Shown here one piece after another: positions 11,991-22,274 of a stretch of DNA of 64,000 bases. The DNA is taken from the NCBI GenBank assembly GCA_002104935.1, contig MCGT01000054.1:1-64000 (forward strand). Direction: 5' to 3'. Both the position numbers and the translations under genes were made by a program. How positions within the stretch are numbered: the first letter of the stretch is position 1; every line of letters begins with the position of its first letter. This stretch comes from Hesseltinella vesiculosa (Eukaryota; Mucoromycota; Mucoromycetes; Mucorales; Cunninghamellaceae). The notes below the pieces were generated by a model. That model worked only from the letters and a program-made list of their open reading frames with translations. It made no database searches and was not told where the DNA came from.

Positions 11991-12090
11991 ATTGCAGTTC
12001 TGACGAAACCTAATCCAAAAAAAGAAGAAATAAATGAATATTATTGGTTAAATAGTTCAGCCAATCATGTAACTCGCCCTAAACTCGCAT

Positions 12091-13521
12091 ATGTGTCACA
12101 AATGCCAAAAGATTCTCTCAGAATCTTCAAAGCTCAAAGCCCATTATCTTAAAGTACACAACATCTTTTTACCTTCACGCCCTGAAGGACGCCGAGTTCG
12201 TTTGGATACTGACAAGTACACCTACATTTCACAACAGAACGATGCTCACCACCCGTCTATCGAACCACACTATGCATGCCTATCCTGTTTAGCCCATTAT
12301 CCTGCCATGACGGATCTTTCTGCACACATCGAAGACACTCACCTTTGTCAACCATCCTCGAGCTGGTCGAACAACAACAATGATGCAGGTTATCCATCCG
12401 AAGACCAATCCCAACCAACTCCAAAACGACGTTGTCTTGTAGATGCGAATAATCCTCCTCCTATTGCGAACAGCAAGAATATTCTCTATAAATTTACCTC
12501 GCCAAAGCTAACGTATAATGCGATGGATGTTTCACGAATCGACATAACAACGATTGAGTCCCTGGCACCAATCATGACGATTGTCGCCCCTTATAACCCA
12601 ACAATATCACCAGATTATTTGCACGATCTACAAAATATCAGGATGGCACATGCTTCGCTGTTTACATTAAGGCAATTTCCTACTGCTTATGCCTTGTTAA
12701 TGGATGTCCTCGAGCAGCCCCTTGTGGACATACCCGCTTGGATTTGGACATATAAATTCGACAAGGGAGGTACTTCTTCCACAGAACAACAGCTCATTCA
12801 AACAATTCGCTTTATATTGACAGATTATGTCAACAACTGCACAAGCGCGCAAGTGGCCCCTTGTTTTGACATAGGTGAACGGAGATTCCTGGGCGAATAT
12901 GTCTTACCCATCTTCAAATCGCTTGCCAGGCAGACCGGCACTCTGTGCTTCAACTGGTGCGAAGTACAGTTAAAACAGCAAACATATCAGTCTCGTGTTA
13001 TGATTAATGCTGGCCAATTGGATGGGATGAATCTACGCTTCGTTGACGGTCTCGGTATTGATGTGAATGGTAACGAGAGGTTGGTCTTGGAGATCTCGGG
13101 TGGGCATGCAACAGATAATCACCAACATGCAAGCGACGACACGCTCAAGATTATACACAGTCTTATGTGTATATTGAAAGGTGACGCCCAGAATCATATC
13201 AATGCGAGCTTCACAACATACAGGCGCATAAAGGCATTTGGTGTTCAAACTGTGAAAGATACTGTCATTCTGTCGGAAATGATGCTAGCAGACAATTTCA
13301 AATATGTGTACAAGGAAATTATGACCGCAACCGTCCCCGTTAACGATAACCATCGATGCAAATGGTTACCCATGTTCGATCTTTTGGCATATCTGATACT
13401 GCAACTGGATGAACAACTGGCGCACATCAAACGCCTCCAAGAAGAGCACAGTGGTAGGCACCCAGTTGACATGCATGATTTACTTTTTTCTGCCCTTTGC
13501 TATCAACAGCAGGATGTTTAG
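12091..13521 (+). CDS. Zinc-finger protein of unknown function (repeat-family member)
   Basis: An uninterrupted ORF of 476 codons with no introns, unlike its neighbours. The N-terminus holds a C2H2-like finger (CHKCQKIL...KAHYLKVH) and a second, CLSCLAHY...SAHIEDTH. The remaining 330 residues have no motif I recognise. I recall no named family; the build resembles lineage-expanded proteins found in mucoralean genomes. Two truncated copies of the 5' end lie at 13975-14200 and 14338-14630. The third copy carries an extra upstream coding stretch (MEAKTLVRLQH) that is missing here, so this ORF may itself be 5'-shortened by a deletion at about 12085-12090. Confidence 0.6.
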   Translation: MCHKCQKILSESSKLKAHYLKVHNIFLPSRPEGRRVRLDTDKYTYISQQNDAHHPSIEPHYACLSCLAHYPAMTDLSAHIEDTHLCQPSSSWSNNNNDAGYPSEDQSQPTPKRRCLVDANNPPPIANSKNILYKFTSPKLTYNAMDVSRIDITTIESLAPIMTIVAPYNPTISPDYLHDLQNIRMAHASLFTLRQFPTAYALLMDVLEQPLVDIPAWIWTYKFDKGGTSSTEQQLIQTIRFILTDYVNNCTSAQVAPCFDIGERRFLGEYVLPIFKSLARQTGTLCFNWCEVQLKQQTYQSRVMINAGQLDGMNLRFVDGLGIDVNGNERLVLEISGGHATDNHQHASDDTLKIIHSLMCILKGDAQNHINASFTTYRRIKAFGVQTVKDTVILSEMMLADNFKYVYKEIMTATVPVNDNHRCKWLPMFDLLAYLILQLDEQLAHIKRLQEEHSGRHPVDMHDLLFSALCYQQQDV

Positions 13522-13974
13522 TTTGCTTACCAATAAACCGTCATTGGGAGGGGGGGGGGTTAGGACGAGGTGGGAAATTTTTTATAGTTTTCTTTGTTGA
13601 GACGCTTGTCAAAACATTTACAGAATGAGCGTCAAAGCCTTACTCCTCAAAGCTAACCAGAACTGCTCAAGGTACTGAGTTCAGGAAAATACCTGCTTCT
13701 CGATGCACCGGACTATTCTTTGGTGCACGCAAATCCAAAGAGAAAGCTTGAGTATGAGGCTGATGTTTTACTGTGGTAGGAGCAGTAACAGGTCATTAAA
13801 GTTTTCTGAAAGTTACTTTTACTGAAATGGATAATGTTCCTATCCACAGTTCAGCTGATATAAGAAAGTTTATTCATTCTCGAGGATTATAGGTAAGTTT
13901 ATCTTCCTGTCCTGAACCCAATCCCAATGAGCAGTTCTTGGTCAGGTGTGAAGAGAAATGCCTCTTTTCTTTTT
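13522..13974. other. Intergenic, no gene seen
   Basis: Includes a G run near 13550-13558. Nothing recognisable. Confidence 0.4.
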
Positions 13975-14200
13975 TTATACTGTCATTGGTTAAATAGTTC
14001 AGCCAATTGTGTAACTCGCCCCAAACTTGCCATGGAGGTGAAGACTCGACATGACTGTCACAAATGCCACAAAGTTCTTTCAGAGCCTTCCAGCTCAATA
14101 CCCATTATCTAAAAGCGCAAACATCTTTTTACCTTCACGCCTTGAAGGACGCTGGGTTCGCTTGGATACGTCGACCTGCATTTCACAACCCTGTTGAACA
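13975..14200 (+). pseudogene. Truncated copy 2 of the zinc-finger gene 5' region
   Basis: Shares upstream sequence (GGTTAAATAGTTCAGCCAAT) and the start of the zinc-finger gene with 12040-12230, but is more diverged. The ORF begins MEVKTRHDCHKCHK and stops after about 25 codons. The similarity continues past the stop through the segment equivalent to LPSRPEGRRVRLDT. It is a fragment, not a working gene. Confidence 0.75.
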
Positions 14201-14337
14201 ATACTATGCGTAAATAACCTGATTAGCTGATTACTCTGACTAGAACCAGTGAAGTGTGTGATAGTTTATATTCAAGTGACTGCAGAGGCTTTGTGGCTCA
14301 TTCTGTAACAACAAAATTTACTGTAAAGCAAGAAGAA

Positions 14338-14630
14338 ATAAATGAATATTATTGGTTAAATAGTTCAGCCAATCATGTAACTCGCCCTAAACTCGCCCTA
14401 AACTCGCCCCCAAAAAATACTACTTTGCTTCCTCAAAAAAAAAAAAAAAAAAAGATACCTCTTCCATTGTTGCCATGGAGGCAAAAACTCTTGTCCGTCT
14501 CCAGCATATGTGTCACAAATGCCAAAAGATTCTCTCAGAATCTTCAAAGCTCAAAGCCCATTATCTTAAAGTACACAACATCTTTTTACCTTCACGCCCT
14601 GAAGGACGCCGAGTTCGTTTGGATACCCAA
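14338..14630 (+). pseudogene. Truncated copy 3 of the zinc-finger gene 5' region
   Basis: Nearly identical to 12040-12210 over both promoter-like and coding parts. It has an additional stretch of about 115 bases in between, encoding a longer N-terminus (start at 14475). Identity ends near 14625, after which the sequence leads into the promoter of the ankyrin gene at 14733. Confidence 0.8.
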
Positions 14631-14732
14631 AAACATCAAATTGCGGAGTAAGGTCCATTCACCTCCTTACTTTCTTTTTCCTTTTTCCTTTTTTTATTTA
14701 TTTCACAGGCGGCTTAATTCTTGTTTTACAAC

Positions 14733-17700
14733 ATGGATTTTTTATTATCGATTGTGCAAAATGACATTGAGCGAGCGCGCCAATTGATTCAAGCAGGGGT
14801 AGATGTCAATTGCCCGATACCATGGAACACAGGAAACACCTTTTCACCAGTTATTTCATCAAGCAGTTTGTCGGACACAGAAGTCTTTTCTCACCTAGAT
14901 TATTATGCTCGATCGTTAAACATTGCTGTATTGGGTGGCCATATCGAAATGGTAGGGCTTCTTTTAAGCGCTGGCGCTGATATAAATGTCAAAGATGGCC
15001 TTGGAAGGTTCGCCTACAGAAAAAAATAGTTGAAATATCCTTCTTATATTTGTTGTTCTAGAACGGCGTTGATCTGTGCTATTTACGGATTGGATTTGGA
15101 CGCCACGAATATCAATGTGTCAAACCTTCATTTCATATCCCAGAGTCACAAGAATCACTTGCATATCATGAAAAATATTTTGCTACAGCATCCAAATATC
15201 TTTGTGGCAACGCTGAACTCTCCTCAGTACGAAATCAAGGGGATCACACCTTTATGCCTAGCAAGCTATCTCGGAAAGAATGACATAATCAAGGTTTTAC
15301 TCGAGGATGGGCGGGTAGATGTGGATGGAACGGATAGCAAAAACGCAACAGCACTGATGTATGCAGGTATGGCTCATTCATTTCATTGACAAAAAAAAAA
15401 AAACCAGAGAAACTAAGTAATTGTTGTGCAAAGCTCGCGATGGGAACCTTGCTATTGTAGATGTATTATTGGGTTTTGGTGCTTCGCCAGGCTTGACAGA
15501 TAGTCATGGCTGGTCTGCCATTCAGTATGCAGAACGAAATCCCAAGATTGTCCAGCTCTGTGAGTACGCTTTAAGAAGAAAACGACCAGGTGTTTGTGTA
15601 AGATACTCCTTGATGTCTCCTATACCGATCTCCTAACCCTCTTACGAATTCACACATCAGGAACACCAGAATCTGCCTAGTGAATTTGGATCTATGAACT
15701 ACCGGTCCAATTACACAAAGTTGTCAACGTTAATTTCAACCTTCCCACAGTACAATACCTCCTTATCACATGTCGAGTTTGATGCATTACAGGATCTGGA
15801 TTTGGCCGATCCTATGGCCAGTGCCATTGTCCAGCTGGTCCAATCTGCTTTTCTACATGCCATTAAATCCCACGATCACACCTCACTTCAGTCTATACTG
15901 CTTGGGTCTCCTCCTTTGCAACCCAACAATAGCTCCCCAAAAGGCACACTCTTAGTGAATTATCACGATGTCAAGACTGGGTTAACTTGTATCCATCATG
16001 CCATGCGCGCCAAACCTTTGCCATCTCTGGATACAATTAGGATGCTTTATGAATCCGGTGCTGATGTCAATGGGCAAACTTACTATGGACGCACTGCTTT
16101 GCATCATCTGGCTCGGATCGGCGCTGACAAGGATGGGAGATCTTGGGGGATCCAAAAAAGCAGCAAATCTGTCCAACAAGTACGGGCACGAGCCAGCTCC
16201 AATGCATCTGCCGCTCCTTCACCTATTGCTATATCCGGTGACAAAGAAGAGTACCCCCCTGGACATACTGGAGTCTCACCGATATCACCAGCGTCACCGG
16301 CATCACCTTTGTCACAAACTTACCATCGCCTTTCCATCGTTTCCTCGCGCTCAAACGCATCTGAAAGTGCCACCATTGCACGAAGTTCAATTGTTGACGT
16401 GTTACAGGACCCCTTGGCAAAATCAATCTTAGCAGCGCCCACAGTCCCTGGACATTTAGCTCTCTGTGCTTCATTGTTGATTCGGCTTGGAGCCCTTGTG
16501 AATATCGCGGACCCAACAGGCAACACTCCACTCCACTTTGCTGCCGAGTTTGGCGCAGTGCCTGAAGTTTTAGAAGTCCTTGTTATTGAAGGGAACGCTG
16601 ATCTTAACTTGAAAAACAAGAAACAGCAGACACCATTAGATATATGCAAAACTGAGGAAATTCGTAAATGTCTATTAAGTAAGCCAATACATCAGCGTAT
16701 AATGCGGAAACCAATTATAACAAGAAGCAAATCTTACTAAGTTACCCATTTATTTCAACCGTGCAGGTCTCGAACAGGAGCGCAGATCCGCTAATCGAAC
16801 TAAATCCCTGGCCTCGCATATCAGTGGTAACAATATCAAGCCTTTTGATACCGCCAGTGACTATCATCAGTCCCTTTCACGCTCAACATCTCTTCTGCAA
16901 AATGACAGCAGTCTTTATGGAAAATGGACTTGCCGTGATTCCTCAGCCACTCAATCTGTGAATCTGCCCACATCCATCTCTGAAGTTATGGCTAGCAAAA
17001 GCAAAGAAGCGAAGAGAAAAGGCGATGTCCTTGATCACATCGACTCTAACTTTGAGATTATCCTGAAGACGTTCTTCACCTATCAAACAACGTTTACGGA
17101 CTCCATCGAAAAATCCCTGGCTATCATCACTGAAACTATATTACACTCATGGCAGGGCAGCAATGGCGAAATTGATTCTGCTGACGTAACAAATGTCTTA
17201 GCAGATGGCACCATTTTATCTTTGGAGCAGCTGGAGCAAAAGATCGCAAAACTCCGCTCCGAACTAAAGGAAGCTCATGACATGTTTGATAATACTGAAG
17301 AACGCTCCGAAAGAGTTATGCTGTATTACCGTGAAGAACTGGAACAGATTGAGCAGATCCACCAGGCTGATTGTGAGCTTTTAGAATTGCAACAAGACAA
17401 GGTTAGCAAGCTCTTGGACGTGTTTGAGCGAATTGACTCTCGGTTTTGCCAATTGGAAGGGGAGCAAGATGATTTGATTCAGCAGGTTGGCATGCTACGT
17501 CAAATGGTAATGCAGCATTTGAAGCATTTAGAACAAACAAGACAAGATTCAAGCCTTAATCTGACCGAGGACCCTCAAACCGACTCTATGATAAGATCAT
17601 GTTGCATGAACCTGATCCAATCCTTGACTGTGCTTACTTCTGTCCCTGCTACTGACTCAGCTTTACGACTACGCGAAGATTGGCACAGATTATTGAATGA

Positions 17701-19593
17701 CCTAGAGCAAACGATCGTGTGTCTGCTAGAATGTAAAGCACCACTAAATCAACATCAGCTGGCCTTGAAAGACAAATGGAATCAAGTAAAAGAAGCGGCA
17801 GTGGAACGAGACAAGATATCTGATGGACCTGATGCTTATTCACCTGTTAAACCGCATGCCTCAGACGCCCACGCTGTAGAATTGAATCAAATGTCTACAG
17901 TGGCATACTGGCGACAACAGCAACTGACAGCGACGCTTTACTCATGCTCGTTATCGGCTGGCAGATCTAGTTCACCTCTATCTCTCAATGAAATTGAATT
18001 GAAATTCGATATTCTCAGTGCTAATCTCAATGAACTTCAAAATGATATTGGTACAACACAGAAACAAATCAAAGAAAACTTGGATGGGAAGAAGCGAATG
18101 CACGATGCAATCTTAGCCTTGGAACTCGAATTGGAACTGTTACACCAAGGACAAGGCGACCGATGTGAAGACATTGTTCAAGAGGAATTAGTGGTGCTTA
18201 TGCATTGTACCAAGTCTCTCTTCGAAAACTACTCTTACCTGGAGGAACGCATGTCGCAATTGAAGAAGGAGAAGGATAATATAGGGCATGATATGCAGCG
18301 CACTAAATACTTTCTACGCAATGTGCGACCGCCGCTATTGCTGCAAGGTTTGCTTGAACGTCTCGAAACTGTGGATAGTCCATCTATTCCTATTGAACAA
18401 GACTGGCAAGAAGATGCAAGCTTGGTGGTCTATGCTGTTGATGATCAGCATAGTATCAATGAGGACGAAAGTACCAGTACTTGTCCAGTGTATATGGATG
18501 GTAGCCAGGCTTCACTTGGCACTATGCATGATAATCAAATGCGCCGCAATTCTATGAAATCTCGTCTCAAGCAAAATTTTAACCACCCTATTGCCGTGCA
18601 ATGTTTATTGGCTAGAATGGATACAAGTTTATACTGCCTTAAAGTGCTTGCCAGCCACCATATTAATCGTGCGCGCCAAGTTCTCGTTGAAGTTCAAGGC
18701 ACCCTTGGTCAAGCTAGCATTGAAGTAGAGGAAGCCCAAAGCCACATGGCCATCTTATATGAAGAGGCCGCTGAAGTGGCACGCCAGGTTTATGTGTTCA
18801 AGACCGAAGTAGAAATGATTATTCGGCATCGAAAAGAAGAAGTTGTTAAAGTTTGGGAAGTCGTGGATGAAGTGTCTGCCGGATTGGATGCTAGGGTGCC
18901 TTCTCAGCAGAGGCAACAAGAGGTACAGCAAGAGCCCTTTGAGGAACTGACATTGCAAGCAAATTCTGAAGATGAAGACCGTCACCAGTGGATCCTTCGT
19001 GAATTGGAGCGATTTCAGGTTGTTCATGAAAATCTCCAAGACGCAATTGAAGATCTGAAACGAGAACAAGGTGACCTTGGACAACGTATTCGACACTTGG
19101 CCACATCTCTCATTGAGCCACAAGTGGATAAATTGGTGGGCCAAAGTGAACTTTCCTTGTTATCCCTTAGTGACAATTTTGCAGAAATGATCGATACTAT
19201 CCGTATGCATGATATTGGCCTTGACGTCAATTCCAAAGGATCTACCAAAGCAGAGGCAGCCTCAAACTCCATGTAAGAAAGGGTTCATTGCGTGTGGTAA
19301 ATATGCGCTTATTTTATTTTTTTTCAAAAAAAAGGCCCCTTCAAACACCAACAACAAAACCAACCACAGGTGCCAATCGAAATATTATTTCGGCTGCGTT
19401 GGAGCACAGTAAGCGCTCCTCGATGGCTCTAAGTCTACAAACAGCTGAACGCAAACGAATGTCGGTTATATCGACGTCAAGCCTATCATCCTTATCGTCA
19501 TACCAGCAAGAGCGTATGCTATCTCGCGCGTCCAACCTAAGTCAAGCAGTAAAACAACGTACAGGGTTTCCGCCATCACTTGGCGGGACTTAG
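14733..19593 (+). CDS. Large ankyrin-repeat and coiled-coil protein
   Basis: Exons, about 14733-15007, 15062-15366, 15434-15599, 15661-16678, 16767-19274 and 19334-19593, join to well over 1,400 residues. The N-terminal third has ankyrin repeats: LNIAVLGGHIEMVGLLLSAG, then TPLCLASYLGKNDIIKVLL, then GNLAIVDVLLGFGASPGLTD. A second block contains RTALHHLAR and NTPLHFAAEFGAVPEVLEVL. Between the blocks lies a Ser/Pro/Ala-rich stretch. The C-terminal half is long heptad-rich coiled coil (for example EQLEQKIAKLRSELKEA), ending in a Ser-rich tail. I do not recognise a named orthologue. The build suggests a scaffold that dimerises through its coiled coils. The last intron (19275-19333) was set by frame continuity. 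Confidence 0.75.
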
Positions 19594-19825
19594 GCTTTGA
19601 GCCGTGAATAATTTTTTTTTGCTTGTGAGCCAGTTGTGCAAGCCGCCAATTTATTTCCAAGAACACGTATAAGTAAAATCAGTGCGCAGAGCTATGCATA
19701 GTGCACGCATGTCAAAATCACTTCTTCAGAGCATCTCCAGAGCAAGTACTTGTCGAGTTGGTCAGAGGGAAAAAAAGGAATCTTCTGGCCCTCCCACCCA
19801 CGTAAAGATTATATTCTTTATTCAA

Positions 19826-20632
19826 CATCGACCTTGTGCAGGCTGACATGGACCTTGTGCAGGCTGACATCGACCTTGTGCAGGCTGACACGGACCTTGT
19901 GCAGGCTGACATCGACCTTGTGCAGTAGCTTGACACCAAGACATGTTTCTCTCTCATTTTGCTTTGCTTTATTTTATTGCTAAAAGGATCAATAGTAAAT
20001 TGATCTGGATTTCATCCACTTTTTTTTTTTTTTTCACAACCATTTTAAGTTGCCCTCAAAGACTTTTTTTCATTTTTTTTTTATCACGAGCGGCCATTTC
20101 ATCGTCTTCACCAACAGTATGCTCTACAGCAGGACTACTTTCTGTTGAACACTCAGCCGTTTGGATGGGGCTGGACGGGCGAGTGGTGCTGTACGACTGG
20201 AAAGTGAAAGGATCACGAGCCATTACATCTTTACCGATTGAAATGGGGCGCCTCGGTCCAAGGGAATCAAGATAGCACACCACTAGAAGACTTGCTTCAA
20301 AGTAGTCTTTAGCTTTTTTGCGGTTTTCATCGGTAGGCGGTAGACCGAGAGTAAGACAACATGCTTGGCCATAAGTGAGTTTGTGATCAATCATGGTACA
20401 CAAAGGAGAAGCAAGAAAAAAAAAATGAAGAAAGATAAAAAGAAAAGTCTTCGAGGGCAACTAAAAATGGAGTGAAAAAAAAAAAAAAGTGGATGAAATC
20501 CAGATCAATTTACTATTGATCCTTTTAGCAATAAAATAAAACAAAGCAAAATGAGAGAGAAACATGTCTTGGTGTCAAGCTACTGCACAAGGTCGATGTC
20601 AGCCTGCACAAGGTCGATGTCAGCCTGCACAA
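19826..20632. mobile_element. Foldback (inverted-repeat) element with 21-bp subterminal repeats
   Basis: The two arms, about 19889-20073 and 20444-20631, are inverted copies of each other with only scattered differences, enclosing about 370 bp. The outer end of each arm is an array of a 21-bp unit (CATCGACCTTGTGCAGGCTGA and one- or two-base variants): four full units plus a part at 19826-19925, and about two and a half in the other arm. Such subterminal arrays are typical of transposase binding sites in TIR elements. The element encodes one small minus-strand ORF and no recognisable transposase, so it is probably non-autonomous. On its right it abuts an IS630-like transposase tail. Confidence 0.75.
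20056..20394 (-). CDS. Small unknown protein inside the foldback element
   Basis: An ORF of about 112 residues starting MIDHKLTYGQACCLTLGL. It has an N-terminal helical part with CCLTLGLPP and YFEASLLVVCYLDSLG, a Ser/Thr-rich middle and an acidic then lysine-rich tail. The stop lies inside the left arm of the inverted repeat. No family recognised. An in-frame upstream Met exists, but it precedes a hydrophobic stretch partly encoded by poly-A/T. Being enclosed by the arms, it is likely cargo of the element or a remnant of an interrupted gene. Confidence 0.45.
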   Translation of the reverse strand: MIDHKLTYGQACCLTLGLPPTDENRKKAKDYFEASLLVVCYLDSLGPRRPISIGKDVMARDPFTFQSYSTTRPSSPIQTAECSTESSPAVEHTVGEDDEMAARDKKKMKKSL

Positions 20633-20907
20633 ATTACCGGTGCTCCTCCTACCGCCCAACAGCCCATTCCTCAACCCGATTGGGGAATGTTGGGCCAAAA
20701 TTAAGGCAGGTGTGCGCCGGTCCCCCTTGGACAATCAAGACTCTTTGGCCTCAAGAATCTGCGAGGCTGCTCTCTCCGTGACACCAAGCGATTGCCAAGG
20801 GTGGATCCGGCACTCCCTCACCTTTTTTGATCGTTGTTTGAGCAAGGAGGAGAAGCTCTAGTCGCTGCACCTCTTTTTTTTTTTTCAAGAAAAATAAATG
20901 AATGTGC

Positions 20908-20938
<31 letters not shown>

Positions 20939-21110
20939 GTGCACTGGAGATCTGGTTTGCGTGAGGGGAGACTAGGTTTGCGGGTGGAGAAGATCAGGTT
21001 TGCGGGAGTCGGGGGTCTGGTTTGCGTGGCTGGAGAATCAGGTTCACGTGCACTGGAAATGCTTTGCGTGCAAATCAGACCTGGTTTGCGTGCAATCAAT
21101 TTTATTTTGC
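20633..21110 (+). mobile_element. 3' fragment of IS630-like transposase with motif array
   Basis: Bases 20640-20861 encode the C-terminal end of a DDE transposase: LPPNSPFLNPIGECWAKIK, where the usual catalytic E sits in the (E)ECW position, then DCQGWIRHSLTFFDRCL. The upstream catalytic part is absent because the foldback element begins immediately before. After a long T run (20910-20936) comes an array of degenerate GGTTTGCGTG motifs (20936-21105) with GTGCACTGGA, matching the array at 2885-2990. Confidence 0.75.
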
Positions 21111-21618
21111 CTGTGAATTGGTTTTCTTTTGCCTGCTAAAAATTTTATCCTGCGCGCCAATCATCACAAAAAATCCTGTATCAGTGTTAAGAATTGACCT
21201 CTCCTCCTTTCTTCGTTTTCCTATGTATTTTTTTTTATTTTTCTTTCCCTCTTTTTCCTTTTTTTTTCTATACTGTTTCCTTTTTCTTTTCTATCAAGTC
21301 CAGCTATAAGCTTACCCAAACAAACACCGGTACAGTGCTTGGCGCAATCACAAAAGTCACATGTCGATCCGCTTTTGGAACAGCGTCGGTGACTTTAATA
21401 GTGCTAACCAATTAAAATCTCAAATGAGCACTGGAAATTGAGAACTGGAAATTGAGAACTCCAAAATAAAAATAAAAAGGAGAGCCATTGGTGTGTACCA
21501 ACTTGTTTATGGTCATTGGGCATACAGGACATTCATTTTTTTTAATTTTTGATTGCTGTTATGCTTTACTAAAAGGCTGATAGCGACTGGCCGCTTCTTG
21601 ATATGGGTTTTCTCAAGG
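21111..21618. other. Intergenic, AT-rich
   Basis: T-rich stretches at 21190-21300. No convincing coding or RNA gene. Confidence 0.4.
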
Positions 21619-22223
21619 CTAATGGCTTGATTCAGTAGGGTAGTGTTGTCTGGGTGTTGGCAAAGTAGGTTTCTTAGAATGGCGCGTTAAATCTGGATGG
21701 GTTTTCCAGTCATTGTATGCATCAGGGCTAGAGAAATGAGAAGTATAAAAAAATCAGAATCGACAAGTTGAACAAGTACCTTGATTGTTGGCTGAGGGTA
21801 TACTACTACTTGAACGCTTCAGTTTCAGTGGTGGAGGGATCGATTCTTCTAAACAAATTACTTAGACTTTACCATTCCTTTTTTTTTTTTTTTTTTTTTT
21901 TTGGCTTTCGTGGGGTTGTGGTACTTACTCTGTGAGGAAGGCAAACATGCGGGGACGCCGCTGGACGGGAAGACTTTCGCATTCGTACGAAAAAATGGCA
22001 AATCCTTGCTGCTCTTTCCTCTTCTATTTTGTAAAAGCTGTTGGATGCGGAATCGGGCTAGCCCAATGTTTGCGTTCAAGTATTTGATAAGAAATGCTGC
22101 ATTGATGACCCATGGTAGCTAGGTTTTCACACAGTTCACCATTTCGCTTGCGTACACTGGAAACAGCGTCAGACGTTTGCGTAGAATTGATGGTTGTCGC
22201 ACTTTCTTCCGCTTTGCTTTCCA
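21619..22223 (-). CDS. Possible small hypothetical protein (exon structure unsure)
   Basis: A minus-strand start at 22223 (MESKAEESATTINSTQ) reads into an exon whose other frame continues WVINAAFLIKYLNANIGLARFRIQQLLQNRRGK, a plausible amphipathic helix. After an intron with a poly-T tract, a Ser-rich exon (KRSSSSIP) and a final short exon follow. The first two pieces are in different frames and the only GT...AG between them would be under 40 nt, so I cannot give a firm model. No family recognised. It is divergent from the Gbp2-like gene. Confidence 0.35.
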
Positions 22224-22274
22224 TTGTTTTTTTTTTTTTTTTTTTTTCCTTGTTCTTTTCGCCTCATTACTTCA

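Noticed and set aside
19826..19925. CRISPR-like array
   Set aside because: The 21-bp units are contiguous without spacers and the genome is fungal.
19718..19983. Repetitive peptides (SACTRSM units) read on both strands from the 21-bp array
   Set aside because: They are only the translation of a multiple-of-three DNA repeat, and the array continues into the inverted-repeat arms. There is no independent sign of coding.
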